From contig NZ_JAGGJW010000001.1 of the NCBI RefSeq assembly GCF_017873175.1, positions 124,001 to 188,000 of the forward strand: a stretch of DNA of 64,000 bases. Direction: 5' to 3'. Source of the stretch: Neorhizobium petrolearium (GTDB lineage: Bacteria > Pseudomonadota > Alphaproteobacteria > Rhizobiales > Rhizobiaceae). Under the pieces are notes generated by a model. It was not told the origin of the DNA, searched no databases, and was given only the letters and a program-made list of their open reading frames with translations. A program made the position numbers and the translations under genes. Shown here one piece after another: positions 29,060-38,631 of this stretch (its first letter is position 1; every line of letters begins with the position of its first letter).

Positions 29060-31414
29060 TCAGAACTCTTCCCACTCGTCTGCAACGGAGGCGGATCCCA
29101 CAGCAACGGCCGCCTTTGGAGCAGGCTTTGCACGTGGTGATGCTGGAGCAGGTCGATTTGCCTGCGGCGCTCGCATGGACTGTGCGACCTGCCGCAATGC
29201 CTGCGGTGCGCTCTGAACCTGGCCCGTGGTATGCATCGAGACGCGGAAGCGGGCTACCAGCGACCGCAGCGTTTCCGCCTCATTGCTGAGTACGGAACTT
29301 GCCGCGGTGGTTTCCTCCACCATGGCGGCGTTCTGCTGCGTCACCTGATCCATCTGGTTGACGGCGGAGTTGATCTCCTTGAGACCGGCTGCCTGTTCGC
29401 TGGCGGAAGCGGAGATCTGACGGATCAGCCCGTTGATCTGCATGACCTGGACGGCGATCTTCTGCAGCGCATCGCCCGCCTTTCCGACCAGGTCCACTCC
29501 CTCGCCGACCTGGGTTGTCGATGTGTTGATGAGGGCTTTGATCTCCTTGGCGGCATTGGCAGAGCGCTGCGCCAGCTCGCGCACTTCCTGCGCAACGACG
29601 GCGAACCCCTTTCCGGCCTCACCGGCGCGGGCCGCTTCGACGCCGGCGTTGAGCGCAAGCAGGTTGGTCTGGAAAGCGATTTCGTCGATGACGCCGATAA
29701 TGCGGGAAATCTCCTGCGAGGACTGGGCAATGCCCTGCATCGAGGCGACCGCTTTTTGTACCACCTCACCCGACTTTTCCGCATCGTCACAGGCGAGGTT
29801 GACGGTGGAGGCAGCCGAACCCGCATTTTCAGCGCTGGAATTCACCTGGGCGGTGAGCTCGTTGAGCGCTGCAGCGGTCTCTTCCAGGCTCGACGCCTGC
29901 TGCTCGGTCCTGCGCGACAGATCCTGTGCGCTGGCGGCAATTTCGCGGGTACCGTTGCCGATGTTGTGCACGGTGGAATTAACGGTCGCGATCGTGTCTT
30001 CGAGGCTTTCCAGCGCCCGGTTGAAGTCGGTCTTCAGCTTTGCGTATTCGCCTGGAAACTCTTCCTGGACCCGGTAGCCGAGGTTGCCGTTCGAGAGTTC
30101 CGCCAATCCCTTGGCAAGGGAGGCCACGATGCGTTGCTGTTCAAGAGCGTTGGCTTCCCGCTCGTTTTCCGAACGGCTCCTCTCGTTTTCGGCAGCATTG
30201 CGCTGAGCTTCGGCCTCGGTTTCCAATCGGCGGCCGTCGGCCAGCGTATGCCGGAAGCCTTCGAGCGATTGGGAGAGCGAGCCGATCTCATCGTTCCGGT
30301 CCTGGCCTTCGACCGGCTGCTCGAAACGGCCCTGGCTGAGAAGATCGACGCTTCCGAGCAGCGCGCCCAAAGGACGACGCACGAAGACGGTACTGCCGAA
30401 ATAGAGGGTCGCAATGCAGGCGCCCATGATGACGATGCCGCCAAGAACCATCATCCACGTCTGATCCTGGACAGGCGCAGCGATGACGCTGTGGGGCACG
30501 TCGATGACGATCGCCCAGGTGGTGTTGAGGTCAGGTACCGTGAATGGGTAGACGACGCGCTCGTAGGGTTCCGAAGCATCGGCCGAGAGATTGTCGAGCT
30601 GTACGGGCTTGTCAGCCCTCAGCGCGGCGAGAAGCTCGCTCGCCTTTTCTCCTTCCACCGGCTTCATCATTTTGTCCGGATGGACCGGGACAATCCAGTT
30701 GCCACCCTGGGACACGAGAAGGACACGGCCGGAACCGAAGGGTTTCATCGCCTGCAGCTTCTTCGAGAGGGTTGCGAGCGACACATCGAGACCGGCAACA
30801 CCGAGAAATTTCGAGCCTGAGAAGACCGGATAGGCGATCGAGCTCATGGCGGTTGCGTCGCCGGTCGTGCTTTCCACGTAAGGCTGGGTCAGCGAGCCCT
30901 TCTTGGAGTTGGCGGCCAGCGCGTACCACTCCGCCTGGGTGTCGATGTCGAAAACGCTGTAGGCGATATCGCCGGTGCGGCTCTTGGTCCAGTAGGGTGC
31001 AAGTTCGCCCTTCTTGTTCGCCCCCATCTCCTTGTTTCCGACAAGGTCGGCGTTCTTGCCGTCGAAGGTGCCGGGCGCTTCTGCGAACCAGCTGCCATAG
31101 GCGAATGCGTTCTGCTCGAGATTGGCCTTCAGGGCATCGACCACGCCCTTGCGATCGAGGTAATCGCCCGCATGGCCGCGACCGATCACGCCGGCGATCG
31201 ATCGGGCGGCGCCCGCGAGTTGTCCCATGTCGACGGCGACTTCGTTGGCGATCGAGCGAGCCTCGGCCTCGGCCTGGGCCATGGTGAGCGATAGGACGCG
31301 ACTGCGTGTCTGGGAGATCAGGAATAGGTTGGAGATGACGAGAACTGCAGCGATTGCCAGGCTCGTCACCAGGATCAGCTTCGTGGACAGGGACTTGATC
31401 TTCAGCGGAAACAT
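29060..31414 (-). CDS. Methyl-accepting chemotaxis protein with dCache-type sensor
   Basis: 784 residues: TM1 (about 12-34, LILVTSLAIAAVLVISNLFLI), a large periplasmic dCache_1-type domain (about 40-295; AYGSWFAEAPGTFDGKNADL, YPVFSGSKFLGVAGLDVSL), TM2 (about 310-332), HAMP (about 335-390), a long helical signalling domain with the hairpin tip [42 protein letters not shown], and a flexible tail ending EWEEF. That tail is the WxxF-type pentapeptide that tethers CheR. dCache receptors often bind amino acids or amines; the ligand here is not predictable. Not near che genes; isolated transcript with its own terminator. Confidence 0.93.
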   Translation of the reverse strand: MFPLKIKSLSTKLILVTSLAIAAVLVISNLFLISQTRSRVLSLTMAQAEAEARSIANEVAVDMGQLAGAARSIAGVIGRGHAGDYLDRKGVVDALKANLEQNAFAYGSWFAEAPGTFDGKNADLVGNKEMGANKKGELAPYWTKSRTGDIAYSVFDIDTQAEWYALAANSKKGSLTQPYVESTTGDATAMSSIAYPVFSGSKFLGVAGLDVSLATLSKKLQAMKPFGSGRVLLVSQGGNWIVPVHPDKMMKPVEGEKASELLAALRADKPVQLDNLSADASEPYERVVYPFTVPDLNTTWAIVIDVPHSVIAAPVQDQTWMMVLGGIVIMGACIATLYFGSTVFVRRPLGALLGSVDLLSQGRFEQPVEGQDRNDEIGSLSQSLEGFRHTLADGRRLETEAEAQRNAAENERSRSENEREANALEQQRIVASLAKGLAELSNGNLGYRVQEEFPGEYAKLKTDFNRALESLEDTIATVNSTVHNIGNGTREIAASAQDLSRRTEQQASSLEETAAALNELTAQVNSSAENAGSAASTVNLACDDAEKSGEVVQKAVASMQGIAQSSQEISRIIGVIDEIAFQTNLLALNAGVEAARAGEAGKGFAVVAQEVRELAQRSANAAKEIKALINTSTTQVGEGVDLVGKAGDALQKIAVQVMQINGLIRQISASASEQAAGLKEINSAVNQMDQVTQQNAAMVEETTAASSVLSNEAETLRSLVARFRVSMHTTGQVQSAPQALRQVAQSMRAPQANRPAPASPRAKPAPKAAVAVGSASVADEWEEF

Positions 31415-31610
31415 GAGCTCGCGCCTTCAGCAGGTATCAAAAAGGGGAATATTCACCTGGAGACGCCCCGTCATGGAGCTGCCGCGGAAGGAATGGATGG
31501 CGAATCCACTGCCGCGGAGGTGTTGGCGACACCCTAGGATCGATATCTTAACTTTGACTGAAATCAGCGGAGCCGGAATTTACATCGCAACAGCATGGTT
31601 GCCGCCTGCT

Positions 31611-32510
31611 TCAGACTCGGCGATCGACCTGATCGGCGAGCGGGATGGACGGCTGCGCACCGCGGACAAGGCAGGCGAGCGAGCCGGCAACCGCCGCCCT
31701 GCGGAGTGCTTCGGCAAATTCCAGTCCCTGTTCCAGGCTGGCGGCCAGGTAGCCGCAGAACGTGTCACCCGCCCCGACGGTATCGACCGGTTCGATCTTG
31801 AGGCCTTCAGCAGAAAAGAACCGACCCTCACGGACGGCTACGACACCATCGCCGCCGAGTGTCACCACAAAGGTCTGGCCGGTTTCCGAATGCAGCTTTT
31901 CCAATGCGACCTTGCGCACGGCGGCATCCGGAATCGGATGCCCCGCAAGAAGCTCGAATTCCGTCTCGTTGGCGACCACGATGTCGGCCAGCCGGGCAAG
32001 CCGTGCAGCGTCATCCGTCAGCGGCGCTGTATTCATCAGCGTTACAATCCCCTTTGTGCGTGCCGCCTTGAGGGCCGCTTCCACCGTGGTGGCCGGAATT
32101 TCGAGTTGCAACATCAGGAAGTCGCCGGTCTGCATGGTTTCGACTGCCGCGTGGGCCTGTGCCTCACTCACGGTGCCGTTGGCGCCGGGCACGACCGCGA
32201 TCATATTCTCGCCTGTGCCGCCGACAAGGATCAGCGCCGTGCCGGTCGGCGTGCTGACATGCGCGACGGCGGACAGATCGACCTTGGCTTCATCGAGAAG
32301 GGCGAGTGAGGGTCCGGCAAAGCTATCTTCGCCGACGGCTCCGACCATCCTCACCGTGCTTCCGGCGCGCCGTGCCGCAAGCGCCTGGTTGGCGCCCTTG
32401 CCGCCGGCCGCCGTTGCGAAGCTCGTTCCTGCAACGGTTTCACCGGGCTGCGGAAGGCGTTCGGTCGTTGCGGTGAGATCCATGTTGATGGAGCCGAGGA
32501 CGGTGATCAT
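31611..32510 (-). CDS. rbsK: Ribokinase
   Basis: PfkB-family kinase phosphorylating ribose. 299 residues with the N-terminal PfkB signature MITVLGSINMDLTATTERLPQPGETVAGTSFATAAGGKGANQALAARRAG and the C-terminal ATP/anion-hole motif DTVGAGDTFCGYLAASL near 245-260. ATG 32510 chosen; the upstream frame extension overlaps rmuC and is a shadow. Possible functional link to the nucleoside hydrolase 2.6 kb away, which releases ribose, is inferred from proximity only. Confidence 0.92.
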   Translation of the reverse strand: MITVLGSINMDLTATTERLPQPGETVAGTSFATAAGGKGANQALAARRAGSTVRMVGAVGEDSFAGPSLALLDEAKVDLSAVAHVSTPTGTALILVGGTGENMIAVVPGANGTVSEAQAHAAVETMQTGDFLMLQLEIPATTVEAALKAARTKGIVTLMNTAPLTDDAARLARLADIVVANETEFELLAGHPIPDAAVRKVALEKLHSETGQTFVVTLGGDGVVAVREGRFFSAEGLKIEPVDTVGAGDTFCGYLAASLEQGLEFAEALRRAAVAGSLACLVRGAQPSIPLADQVDRRV

Positions 32511-32559
32511 GGGCAGGCCTGCTTGCTGGTGTAAAGTCGCGCGACACTGCCCGAGAGCG

Positions 32560-33753
32560 TTACTCCTCGTCAACCACCCTGAGCTTGAGCAGGCCGGTGC
32601 GGCTTTCGACGACCTTGGCCTGCGGCGCGTCGCGGGATGCTTCGGCGTCTGCCGGCGCTTCCAGTTCCAATGCCTCGATCCTGGCGCCACGGCGATTGAG
32701 CTTGTCGGTGGACGTGATGATCTGCTCCACATCCTTCTGAGCGGCGAGGAAATGCGCCTGAAGTTTGCGGGTCCTGTCGTCGAGCCGGGCCAGATCCTCC
32801 ACCAGAAGAGCCACCTCGCCCTGGATGAGATGCGCCTGTTCGCGCATCCGCTGATCTTTCAGGACCGCCTGGATGACCTGGATCGACAGCATCAGGAGAG
32901 AAGGCGATACGAAGACCACGCGGGCGCGTTGCGCCTTCTGCACCACGCCCTCGAAATGCTCGTGGATCTCGGCAAAAATCGATTCCGACGGCACGAAGAG
33001 GAAGGCCATGTCCTGGGTTTCGCCCGGCAGGAGGTATTTCTCGGAAACGTCTTTGATATGCACGTCCAGATCGCGGCGGAACTGCTGCGCAGCCGCCCGT
33101 CTCGCTTCCGGTGCGGCAGCCTCGCGAAAGGCGTTCCAGGCCTCCAGCGGGAATTTGGCATCCACTGTCAGCGGGGGTGCGCCGTTCGGCATCTTGATTA
33201 GGCAGTCGGGTCGGGTGCTGTTGGAAAGCGGGGTCTGGAAGGAATAGGCACCGAGCGGCAGGCCGTCCGCGACGATCGCCTCCATCCGCCCCTGGCCGAA
33301 AGCGCCGCGCGTCTGCTTGTTCGACAGAATCGCCTGCAACCCGACGACATCCTTGGCAAGCGTCTGGATATTATTCTGGGCGGCGTCGATGACGGCGAGT
33401 CTCTCCTGAAGCCGGCGAAGATTCTCATGCGTCGACTTGGTCTGTTCGGTAATCGTCGCGCCGATCCGGTGCGTCATGCCGTCAAGACGCTGGCTGACCG
33501 TCTGGTTGAGTTCCGATTGCCGCGTCGAAAGCGTCTCCGCCATGGCCGACAGCCGGCCCTGCATCTCACTCTGGGCGCGAAGGAGTTCGGAAAGCCTTGC
33601 TTCCGCCTCGACCGCCTGCCGGGCGATTTCCCGCTGGCGACTGTTAATAAAAAATGCCGCAAGCAGAACAAGTATCACCGCCGCTGCGGCTGCAACGGCC
33701 ACAGCCTGCTGGTCGGCCAGAAGCGCGGGGAGGCGTGCGAGAAGATCATCCAT
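32560..33753 (-). CDS. rmuC: DNA recombination protein RmuC
   Basis: 397 residues: one N-terminal transmembrane helix (about 17-37, [21 protein letters not shown]), a long coiled coil (about 40-135), and the RmuC nuclease-like domain from about 140 ([66 protein letters not shown]). RmuC limits inversions at short inverted repeats and acts as a PD-(D/E)xK-like protein; E and K of VDAKFP are present. Divergent from def. Confidence 0.92.
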   Translation of the reverse strand: MDDLLARLPALLADQQAVAVAAAAAVILVLLAAFFINSRQREIARQAVEAEARLSELLRAQSEMQGRLSAMAETLSTRQSELNQTVSQRLDGMTHRIGATITEQTKSTHENLRRLQERLAVIDAAQNNIQTLAKDVVGLQAILSNKQTRGAFGQGRMEAIVADGLPLGAYSFQTPLSNSTRPDCLIKMPNGAPPLTVDAKFPLEAWNAFREAAAPEARRAAAQQFRRDLDVHIKDVSEKYLLPGETQDMAFLFVPSESIFAEIHEHFEGVVQKAQRARVVFVSPSLLMLSIQVIQAVLKDQRMREQAHLIQGEVALLVEDLARLDDRTRKLQAHFLAAQKDVEQIITSTDKLNRRGARIEALELEAPADAEASRDAPQAKVVESRTGLLKLRVVDEE

Positions 33754-33864
33754 GGCGGGAAGCTAACAGAATTCCGCGGCTTGAAAAGATCAAAACGTGA
33801 ACATTATATAAAAAAGCGAAGCGATCCCTGTTCCTTCCGAAAAAAAGTTACGTTATGGGAAGCC

Positions 33865-34380
33865 ATGACCATCAAACCGCTGATTATTCTGCCGAACCCG
33901 ATCCTGCGCCAGGTTTCCAAGCCCGTCGAACAGGTAAATGACGAACTCCTGAAGCTTGCCGACGACATGCTGGAGACCATGTACGAGGCGCCTGGCATCG
34001 GCCTTGCGGCAATCCAGATCGGCGTGCCGCGCCGGCTTCTCGTTATCGACGTTGCCCGGGAGGGCGAGGAGAAGAACCCGCAGGTCTTCATCAACCCGGA
34101 GATCGTCAAATCCTCCGAAGAGCGGTCCGTCTACGAGGAGGGCTGCCTTTCCATTCCGGAATATTACGCCGAGGTGGAGCGGCCTGCGGTGGTCACCGTC
34201 AAGCACATCGGCCGGGACGGCAAGGAGCATATGGTCGAGGCCGATGGCCTGCTTGCCACCTGCCTGCAGCACGAGATCGACCATCTGAACGGCGTGCTCT
34301 TCATCGATCATATCTCGCGCCTGAAGCGGGAGATGGTGATCAAGAAGTTCACCAAGGCCGCCAAGGGTAAGGCCATCTGA
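33865..34380 (+). CDS. def: Peptide deformylase
   Basis: Removes the formyl group from nascent N-terminal Met. 171 residues with all three motifs: [11 protein letters not shown] (motif 1), EEGCLSIP (motif 2, metal ligand C94) and QHEIDHLNG (motif 3, H136, E137, H140). ATG 33865 follows the poor context GGGAAGCC; the long upstream in-frame extension is not coding. In other Rhizobiaceae def is directly followed by fmt and truA; here a toxin-antitoxin pair separates def and fmt. Confidence 0.96.
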   Translation: MTIKPLIILPNPILRQVSKPVEQVNDELLKLADDMLETMYEAPGIGLAAIQIGVPRRLLVIDVAREGEEKNPQVFINPEIVKSSEERSVYEEGCLSIPEYYAEVERPAVVTVKHIGRDGKEHMVEADGLLATCLQHEIDHLNGVLFIDHISRLKREMVIKKFTKAAKGKAI

Positions 34381-34385
34381 CTTCG

Positions 34386-34429
34386 TTGAAAATCGCCTGC
34401 AGAGACGCTATGATATCAATGATATCATA
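34386..34429 (+). promoter_or_regulatory. Promoter and overlapping operator of the toxin-antitoxin operon
   Basis: TTGAAA (34386-34391), exactly 17-bp spacer, TATGAT (34409-34414). The -10 is the first part of a perfect inverted repeat: TATGATATC (34409-34417) and GATATCATA (34421-34429), three bases apart. The repeat also contains two copies of the palindromic octamer TGATATCA. The placement is what is expected for autorepression by the ribbon-helix-helix antitoxin. Confidence 0.7.
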
Positions 34430-34439
34430 AGAGGTGCCC

Positions 34440-34703
34440 ATGGGTGATCTGCTGATTAGAAATCTGGATGACGCTTTGAAGCAGGAGCTTCAGGAACGGG
34501 CAAGAGAGAGTGGCCGTAGCCTCTCCGAGGAAGCGATCGTGCTGCTGAGACGGTCGCTGAGCACTCCCGACGAAGACAGAAGGCCAGCAGGCGAATGGTT
34601 GCGAGGTCTTCTCGGGGATGCGATGTGGACCGAAGAAGAACTGGCAGCCATTGAGGCAGCCAGACACGAACCCGATCGGGAACCGCCGAAGTTCGACGAA
34701 TGA
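34440..34703 (+). CDS. FitA/VapB-like ribbon-helix-helix antitoxin
   Basis: 87 residues. The N-terminal about 40 residues (MGDLLIRNLDDALKQELQERARESGRSLSEEAIVLLRRSL) form a FitA-type ribbon-helix-helix DNA-binding domain: a beta strand followed by two helices with the R-S-L-S-E-E turn. The C-terminal half is acidic and probably wraps the PIN toxin. A GTG two codons upstream is possible, but GAGG at 34431-34434 sits at better distance to ATG 34440. The stop overlaps the toxin start by 4 bp (ATGA), so the pair is translationally coupled. Confidence 0.88.
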   Translation: MGDLLIRNLDDALKQELQERARESGRSLSEEAIVLLRRSLSTPDEDRRPAGEWLRGLLGDAMWTEEELAAIEAARHEPDREPPKFDE

Positions 34704-35122
34704 ATACGGTTCTGGACACCAATGTCATATCGGAGTTGGAGGGGCGCAAACATAGTGGCCATCTCCTCGGGTGGTTAAACCGCTTTCAGCGGCAAGAGCT
34801 TTTTCTGACGACTGTCAGTGTCGCGGAAATCCGATATGGTTTGTCCTTGCTGCCTGATGGCAATCGGCGTGATGGAATCACTGCAAGCTATTCGCGGATC
34901 GAGGAAGGGTTCGTCGGTCGGATACTTGCCTTCTCCCTCGATGCGGCAAGGCGCTATGGCGAACTGAAAGCGCATCGCCAAAAAATAGGGCGTCCAATGG
35001 AAACCAAGGACGCGATGATCGCCGCGATCTGTCTTTCCCATGGTGCTACACTGGCGACGCGGAATGTAAAAGACTTCGAGGGGCTTGATCTTGGGCTGGT
35101 AAACCCGTTTGAAGGTGCCTGA
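34700..35122 (+). CDS. PIN-domain toxin ribonuclease (VapC/FitB type)
   Basis: 140-residue PIN domain. Acidic active-site residues are in place: D6 ([10 protein letters not shown]), E43 (SVAEIRYGL), D104 (TKDAMIAAI) and D125 (RNVKDFEGL). Length and the SELxxG/K pattern after the first Asp match FitB/VapC toxins, Mg2+-dependent RNases that cut tRNA or rRNA. It overlaps its antitoxin gene by 4 bp and ends 20 bp before fmt, so fmt may be read from the toxin-antitoxin promoter. Appears intact. Confidence 0.9.
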   Translation: MNTVLDTNVISELEGRKHSGHLLGWLNRFQRQELFLTTVSVAEIRYGLSLLPDGNRRDGITASYSRIEEGFVGRILAFSLDAARRYGELKAHRQKIGRPMETKDAMIAAICLSHGATLATRNVKDFEGLDLGLVNPFEGA

Positions 35123-35142
35123 ACCAGAACGGGCAATATCGC

Positions 35143-36078
35143 ATGTCTCTTCGCATCATCTTCATGGGCACGCCGGAATTTTCCGTGCCGACGCTTGAGG
35201 GCCTGAAGCAGGCGGGCCATGATATCGTCGCGGTCTATACGCAGCCGCCGAGGCCGGGCGGCCGGCGCGGGCTTGATCTCGTCAAGTCGCCGGTACATCA
35301 GGCGGCCGAGCTTCTCGGCATTCCCGTCTTCACGCCCGCCAACTTCAAGGACCCGGAAGAGCGTGAGAAATTCCGGGCTCTGAACGCCGACGTGGCCGTG
35401 GTCGTTGCCTATGGCCTGCTTCTGCCGGAGGCGGTCCTCACCGGCGCGCGGCTCCGATGCTACAACGGCCATGCGTCGCTCCTGCCTCGCTGGCGTGGTG
35501 CAGCCCCCATACAGCGGGCGATCATGGCGGGAGACGAGAAGACCGGCGTGATGGTGATGCAGATGGAGAAAGGCCTCGATACGGGGCCGGTGGCGCTTAC
35601 CAGGGAAGTCGAGATCGGCGAAAACATGACGGCGGGAGAGCTGCACGACAAGCTGATGCTGGTCGGCGCCCGCGCCATGGTCGAGGCGATGGGGAAACTG
35701 GAAGTCGGCGACCTGCCGCTGACGCCGCAGCCGCAAGAGGGCGTGCTTTATGCCGCCAAGATCGGCAAGGGCGAGACGCGCATTGATTTCTCGAAACCGG
35801 GGCGGGATGTTCATAACCACATCCGCGGCCTGTCGCCTTTTCCGGGCGCCTGGTTCGAGGCCGAGATCAACGGCAGGCCGGAGCGCATCAAGGTTTTGGC
35901 ATCCGAAATGGGCGAGGGGCGTGGTCAGCCAGGCATGGTGCTGGATGACGCGCTGACGGTCGCCTGCGGTGATGGTGCCGTCCGGCTGCTGAAGCTACAG
36001 AAAGCAGGCGGCAAGCCGCTTGCGGCGGCCGATTTCCTGCGCGGCACGCCGATCCCGGCCGGGGCGAGGCTCTCCTGA
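35143..36078 (+). CDS. fmt: Methionyl-tRNA formyltransferase
   Basis: Formylates initiator Met-tRNA. 311 residues; formyl_trans_N domain with [17 protein letters not shown] and the catalytic stretch [20 protein letters not shown], followed by the C-terminal tRNA-binding OB-like domain. It is functionally paired with def, from which it is separated by the toxin-antitoxin module. Its stop and the truA start share one base (TGATG). Confidence 0.97.
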   Translation: MSLRIIFMGTPEFSVPTLEGLKQAGHDIVAVYTQPPRPGGRRGLDLVKSPVHQAAELLGIPVFTPANFKDPEEREKFRALNADVAVVVAYGLLLPEAVLTGARLRCYNGHASLLPRWRGAAPIQRAIMAGDEKTGVMVMQMEKGLDTGPVALTREVEIGENMTAGELHDKLMLVGARAMVEAMGKLEVGDLPLTPQPQEGVLYAAKIGKGETRIDFSKPGRDVHNHIRGLSPFPGAWFEAEINGRPERIKVLASEMGEGRGQPGMVLDDALTVACGDGAVRLLKLQKAGGKPLAAADFLRGTPIPAGARLS

Positions 36079-36833
36079 TGCCGCGATACCGCATGACCGT
36101 CGAATATGACGGCACCAATTATGTCGGCTGGCAGATGCAGGAAAACGGCCACTCGGTGCAGGCGGCGCTCCAGGGCGGCATCCTGTCGCTGACCGGCGAA
36201 ACCGTCTCGATCCGCGGCGCGGGCCGCACGGATTCCGGCGTTCACGCCGTGGGTCAGGTCATCCACGCGGATCTATCGCGCGAGTGGAAGCCTTATAAGC
36301 TGCGCAATGCATTGAACGCCCATTTGATGATGGCGGGCGAAAAGGTGTCGGTGCTCGACGTCCAGGCGGTCGATGAGACGTTCGATGCGCGCTTTTCGGC
36401 GCTCCGCCGGCATTATCTCTACCGCATCCTCAATCGTCCGTCGCCATTGGCGCTGGAGGCCAAGCGCGCATGGTGGGTGGCGCGCCATCTCGATCACGAA
36501 GCCATGCACGCTGCGGCGCAGACGCTGGTCGGGCACCATGATTTCACGACGTTCCGCTCCGCCCATTGCCAGGCGACGAGCCCGGTCCGCACGCTCGACC
36601 GGTTGGATGTGAGCCGCACCGGCGACCTGATCGAAATCCGAGCAAGCGCCCAGAGTTTCCTGCACAACCAGATCCGCTCCTTCGCCGGCACGCTGAAGCT
36701 CGCGGGCGAGGGCAAGATGACGCCGGAAGATGTGCGCGCCGCGTTGGATGCGCGGGATCGCTCGGCCTGCGGGCCGGTCGCGCCGCCGGAAGGGCTCTAT
36801 TTCATGAAGGTCGATTATCCCGGCGATCCGTGA
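36078..36833 (+). CDS. truA: tRNA pseudouridine(38-40) synthase TruA
   Basis: 251 residues with the catalytic Asp in the motif [15 protein letters not shown] (residues about 47-61), N-terminal [16 protein letters not shown] and C-terminal [14 protein letters not shown]. Translationally coupled to fmt through TGATG, so def-[toxin-antitoxin]-fmt-truA is probably one functional expression unit. Confidence 0.96.
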   Translation: MPRYRMTVEYDGTNYVGWQMQENGHSVQAALQGGILSLTGETVSIRGAGRTDSGVHAVGQVIHADLSREWKPYKLRNALNAHLMMAGEKVSVLDVQAVDETFDARFSALRRHYLYRILNRPSPLALEAKRAWWVARHLDHEAMHAAAQTLVGHHDFTTFRSAHCQATSPVRTLDRLDVSRTGDLIEIRASAQSFLHNQIRSFAGTLKLAGEGKMTPEDVRAALDARDRSACGPVAPPEGLYFMKVDYPGDP

Positions 36834-36847
36834 TCCCGAAAGGATGG

Positions 36848-37444
36848 TCAGAACGGATAGATGCCGAGGAAGCGTTGCAATGCTTCGGTCAGCAGCATGC
36901 CTGGAACAATCAGCACCAGGACGAGGCCCGTGACCATCAGCGGCTGCGGCCCGCAGATCATCCGCATCACCCGTGAGACGGAAACGACCATGGCGATGAG
37001 CAGGGCGAAGTGGATGAGCGCCAGCAACGCGTCGAGGCTGGAAGGCAACAGGAAGCGCAGGCTGAGCAGGCCGTAGAGATAGGCGAACGGAACCGAGAGC
37101 CAGTTGACGCTGACGACGACGGCCGAGAATTTCCGCCCGATGCCGAGCAGCGCGCAGAGAATGCCGGCAAGAATCAGCGGCACCAGCCAGTTGAAGACCT
37201 CCAGCATCGCCATGCGGACGAAGAAAAGCCCGCCGACCCGCGCACCCGCCGGCATGCCTTCGAGCAGGTAGGCTCGCCACCACAGCCAGGAAATCGCTGC
37301 TGCCGGCAGGCACCACACGAAAGCCCAGAACGAGCGCATCATGCCTCGATCGGAAATGTCGAGGAGTCGGAAACCCTGGGCGTCGCCTCTGATCAACAGC
37401 CAGAGGCCATTAAGATAGAGCCTGACTTCATGGTAGGAGGGCAT
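36848..37444 (-). CDS. Conserved hypothetical integral membrane protein
   Basis: 198 residues with about five transmembrane segments (SFWAFVWCLPAAAISWLWW, MAMLEVFNWLVPLILAGILCALL, VVVSVNWLSVPFAYLYGLL, LLALIHFALLIAMVVSVS, PLMVTGLVLVLIVPGMLLT). I recognise no catalytic motif or named family; it has the look of the uncharacterised rhizobial membrane proteins found after dapE. The first 17 bases overlap the end of dapE on the same strand, so it is likely translated from the dapD-dapE transcript. The start ATG at 37444 is chosen because the longer frame runs far into dapE. Confidence 0.75.
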   Translation of the reverse strand: MPSYHEVRLYLNGLWLLIRGDAQGFRLLDISDRGMMRSFWAFVWCLPAAAISWLWWRAYLLEGMPAGARVGGLFFVRMAMLEVFNWLVPLILAGILCALLGIGRKFSAVVVSVNWLSVPFAYLYGLLSLRFLLPSSLDALLALIHFALLIAMVVSVSRVMRMICGPQPLMVTGLVLVLIVPGMLLTEALQRFLGIYPF

Positions 37445-38624
37445 TATCGAACCAGCGGGAGATGAAAGTCCCATAGATTTGGGTGAGTATTTCCAGATCG
37501 GCAAGGGCCACCCGTTCATCCACCATGTGCATGGTCTGGCCGACGAGGCCGAATTCCACGACCGGGCAGTAATCCTTGATAAATCGAGCATCCGATGTGC
37601 CGCCGGTGGTGGAAAGCTGCGGCGTCCTGCCTGTCACGTTTTCGACCGCTTCGGAAAGCGAGGCGATCAGCGCATTGTTGCGGGTGAGAAACACATGGCT
37701 TGGCCGTTCGGCCCAGGTGATCTCGTAGCGGACCGGATCGCGGCCCGGACGAAACGGGCTGCCGGCTGCGGCGGCATCGAGCCGCCGCAGGATCTCGGCT
37801 TTCACCGTGTCGGCGGTCCAGGTGTCGTTGAACCGGATGTTGAAAGCAAAGCTTGCCCTGGCCGGAATGACATTGGTGGCCGGATTGCCGACATCCACCG
37901 AGGTCACCTCCAGGTTGGAGGGCGGAAAATTATCCGTTCCCATATCGAAGGGCGGATCCATCAGCGCCGAGGCAAGCGGCAACAGGCCGCGCACCGGGTT
38001 ATCGGCAAGATGCGGATAGGCCGCATGACCCTGGACGCCGAGAATGCTCACCTTGCCGGAGACCGAACCGCGCCGGCCGATCTTGATCATGTCGCCGAGG
38101 GCGTCCGGATTGGTCGGTTCGCCGACCAGGCAGGCGTCCCAGCGTTCCCCTCTCTCGACTGCCCATTTCAGCAGTTTTTCCGTACCGTTGACGGCCGGGC
38201 CTTCCTCATCGCCGGTGATCAGGAATGAGATCGAGCCCTTTGGCATGCCATGCTTTTCGATATGTCGTGCGACTGCCGCGGCGAAGCAGGCGATGCCGCC
38301 TTTCATGTCCACCGCGCCGCGACCGAAAAGCTCACCGCCGGCAATCTCGGCGGCGAAGGGTAGATGGCTCCAGGAGGCTTCGTCGCCCGGCGGCACCACG
38401 TCCGTATGCCCGGCGAACATCAGGTGTGGGCCCTTGTTTCCGAGTCGCGCATAGAGGTTCTCGATGTCCGGCATGCCCGGTTCCGTCGCGACCATGCGCT
38501 CGACCTTGAAGCCGAGCGGCAGGAGCATGGCCTCCAGTGCCGAAAGCGCGCCACCTTCGGCGGGCGTCACCGAAGGGCAGCGGATGAGAGTCTGGAGATT
38601 GTTGACGGGATCGGATGTGGACAT
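37428..38624 (-). CDS. dapE: Succinyl-diaminopimelate desuccinylase
   Basis: M20-family dizinc amidohydrolase of the succinylase branch of lysine/DAP synthesis. 398 residues with HTDVVPPG (first metal His and catalytic Asp), GRGAVDMKGGIACF (bridging Asp), ITGDEEGPAVNGT (catalytic Glu pair) and TTGGTSDARFI near the C-terminus. Start ATG 38624 gives the usual MSTSDPVNNLQTLIRCPSVTPAEGG N-terminus. It follows dapD by 7 bp, so the two genes form an operon. Confidence 0.96.
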   Translation of the reverse strand: MSTSDPVNNLQTLIRCPSVTPAEGGALSALEAMLLPLGFKVERMVATEPGMPDIENLYARLGNKGPHLMFAGHTDVVPPGDEASWSHLPFAAEIAGGELFGRGAVDMKGGIACFAAAVARHIEKHGMPKGSISFLITGDEEGPAVNGTEKLLKWAVERGERWDACLVGEPTNPDALGDMIKIGRRGSVSGKVSILGVQGHAAYPHLADNPVRGLLPLASALMDPPFDMGTDNFPPSNLEVTSVDVGNPATNVIPARASFAFNIRFNDTWTADTVKAEILRRLDAAAAGSPFRPGRDPVRYEITWAERPSHVFLTRNNALIASLSEAVENVTGRTPQLSTTGGTSDARFIKDYCPVVEFGLVGQTMHMVDERVALADLEILTQIYGTFISRWFDNALLP

Positions 38625-38631
38625 TGTTCGC

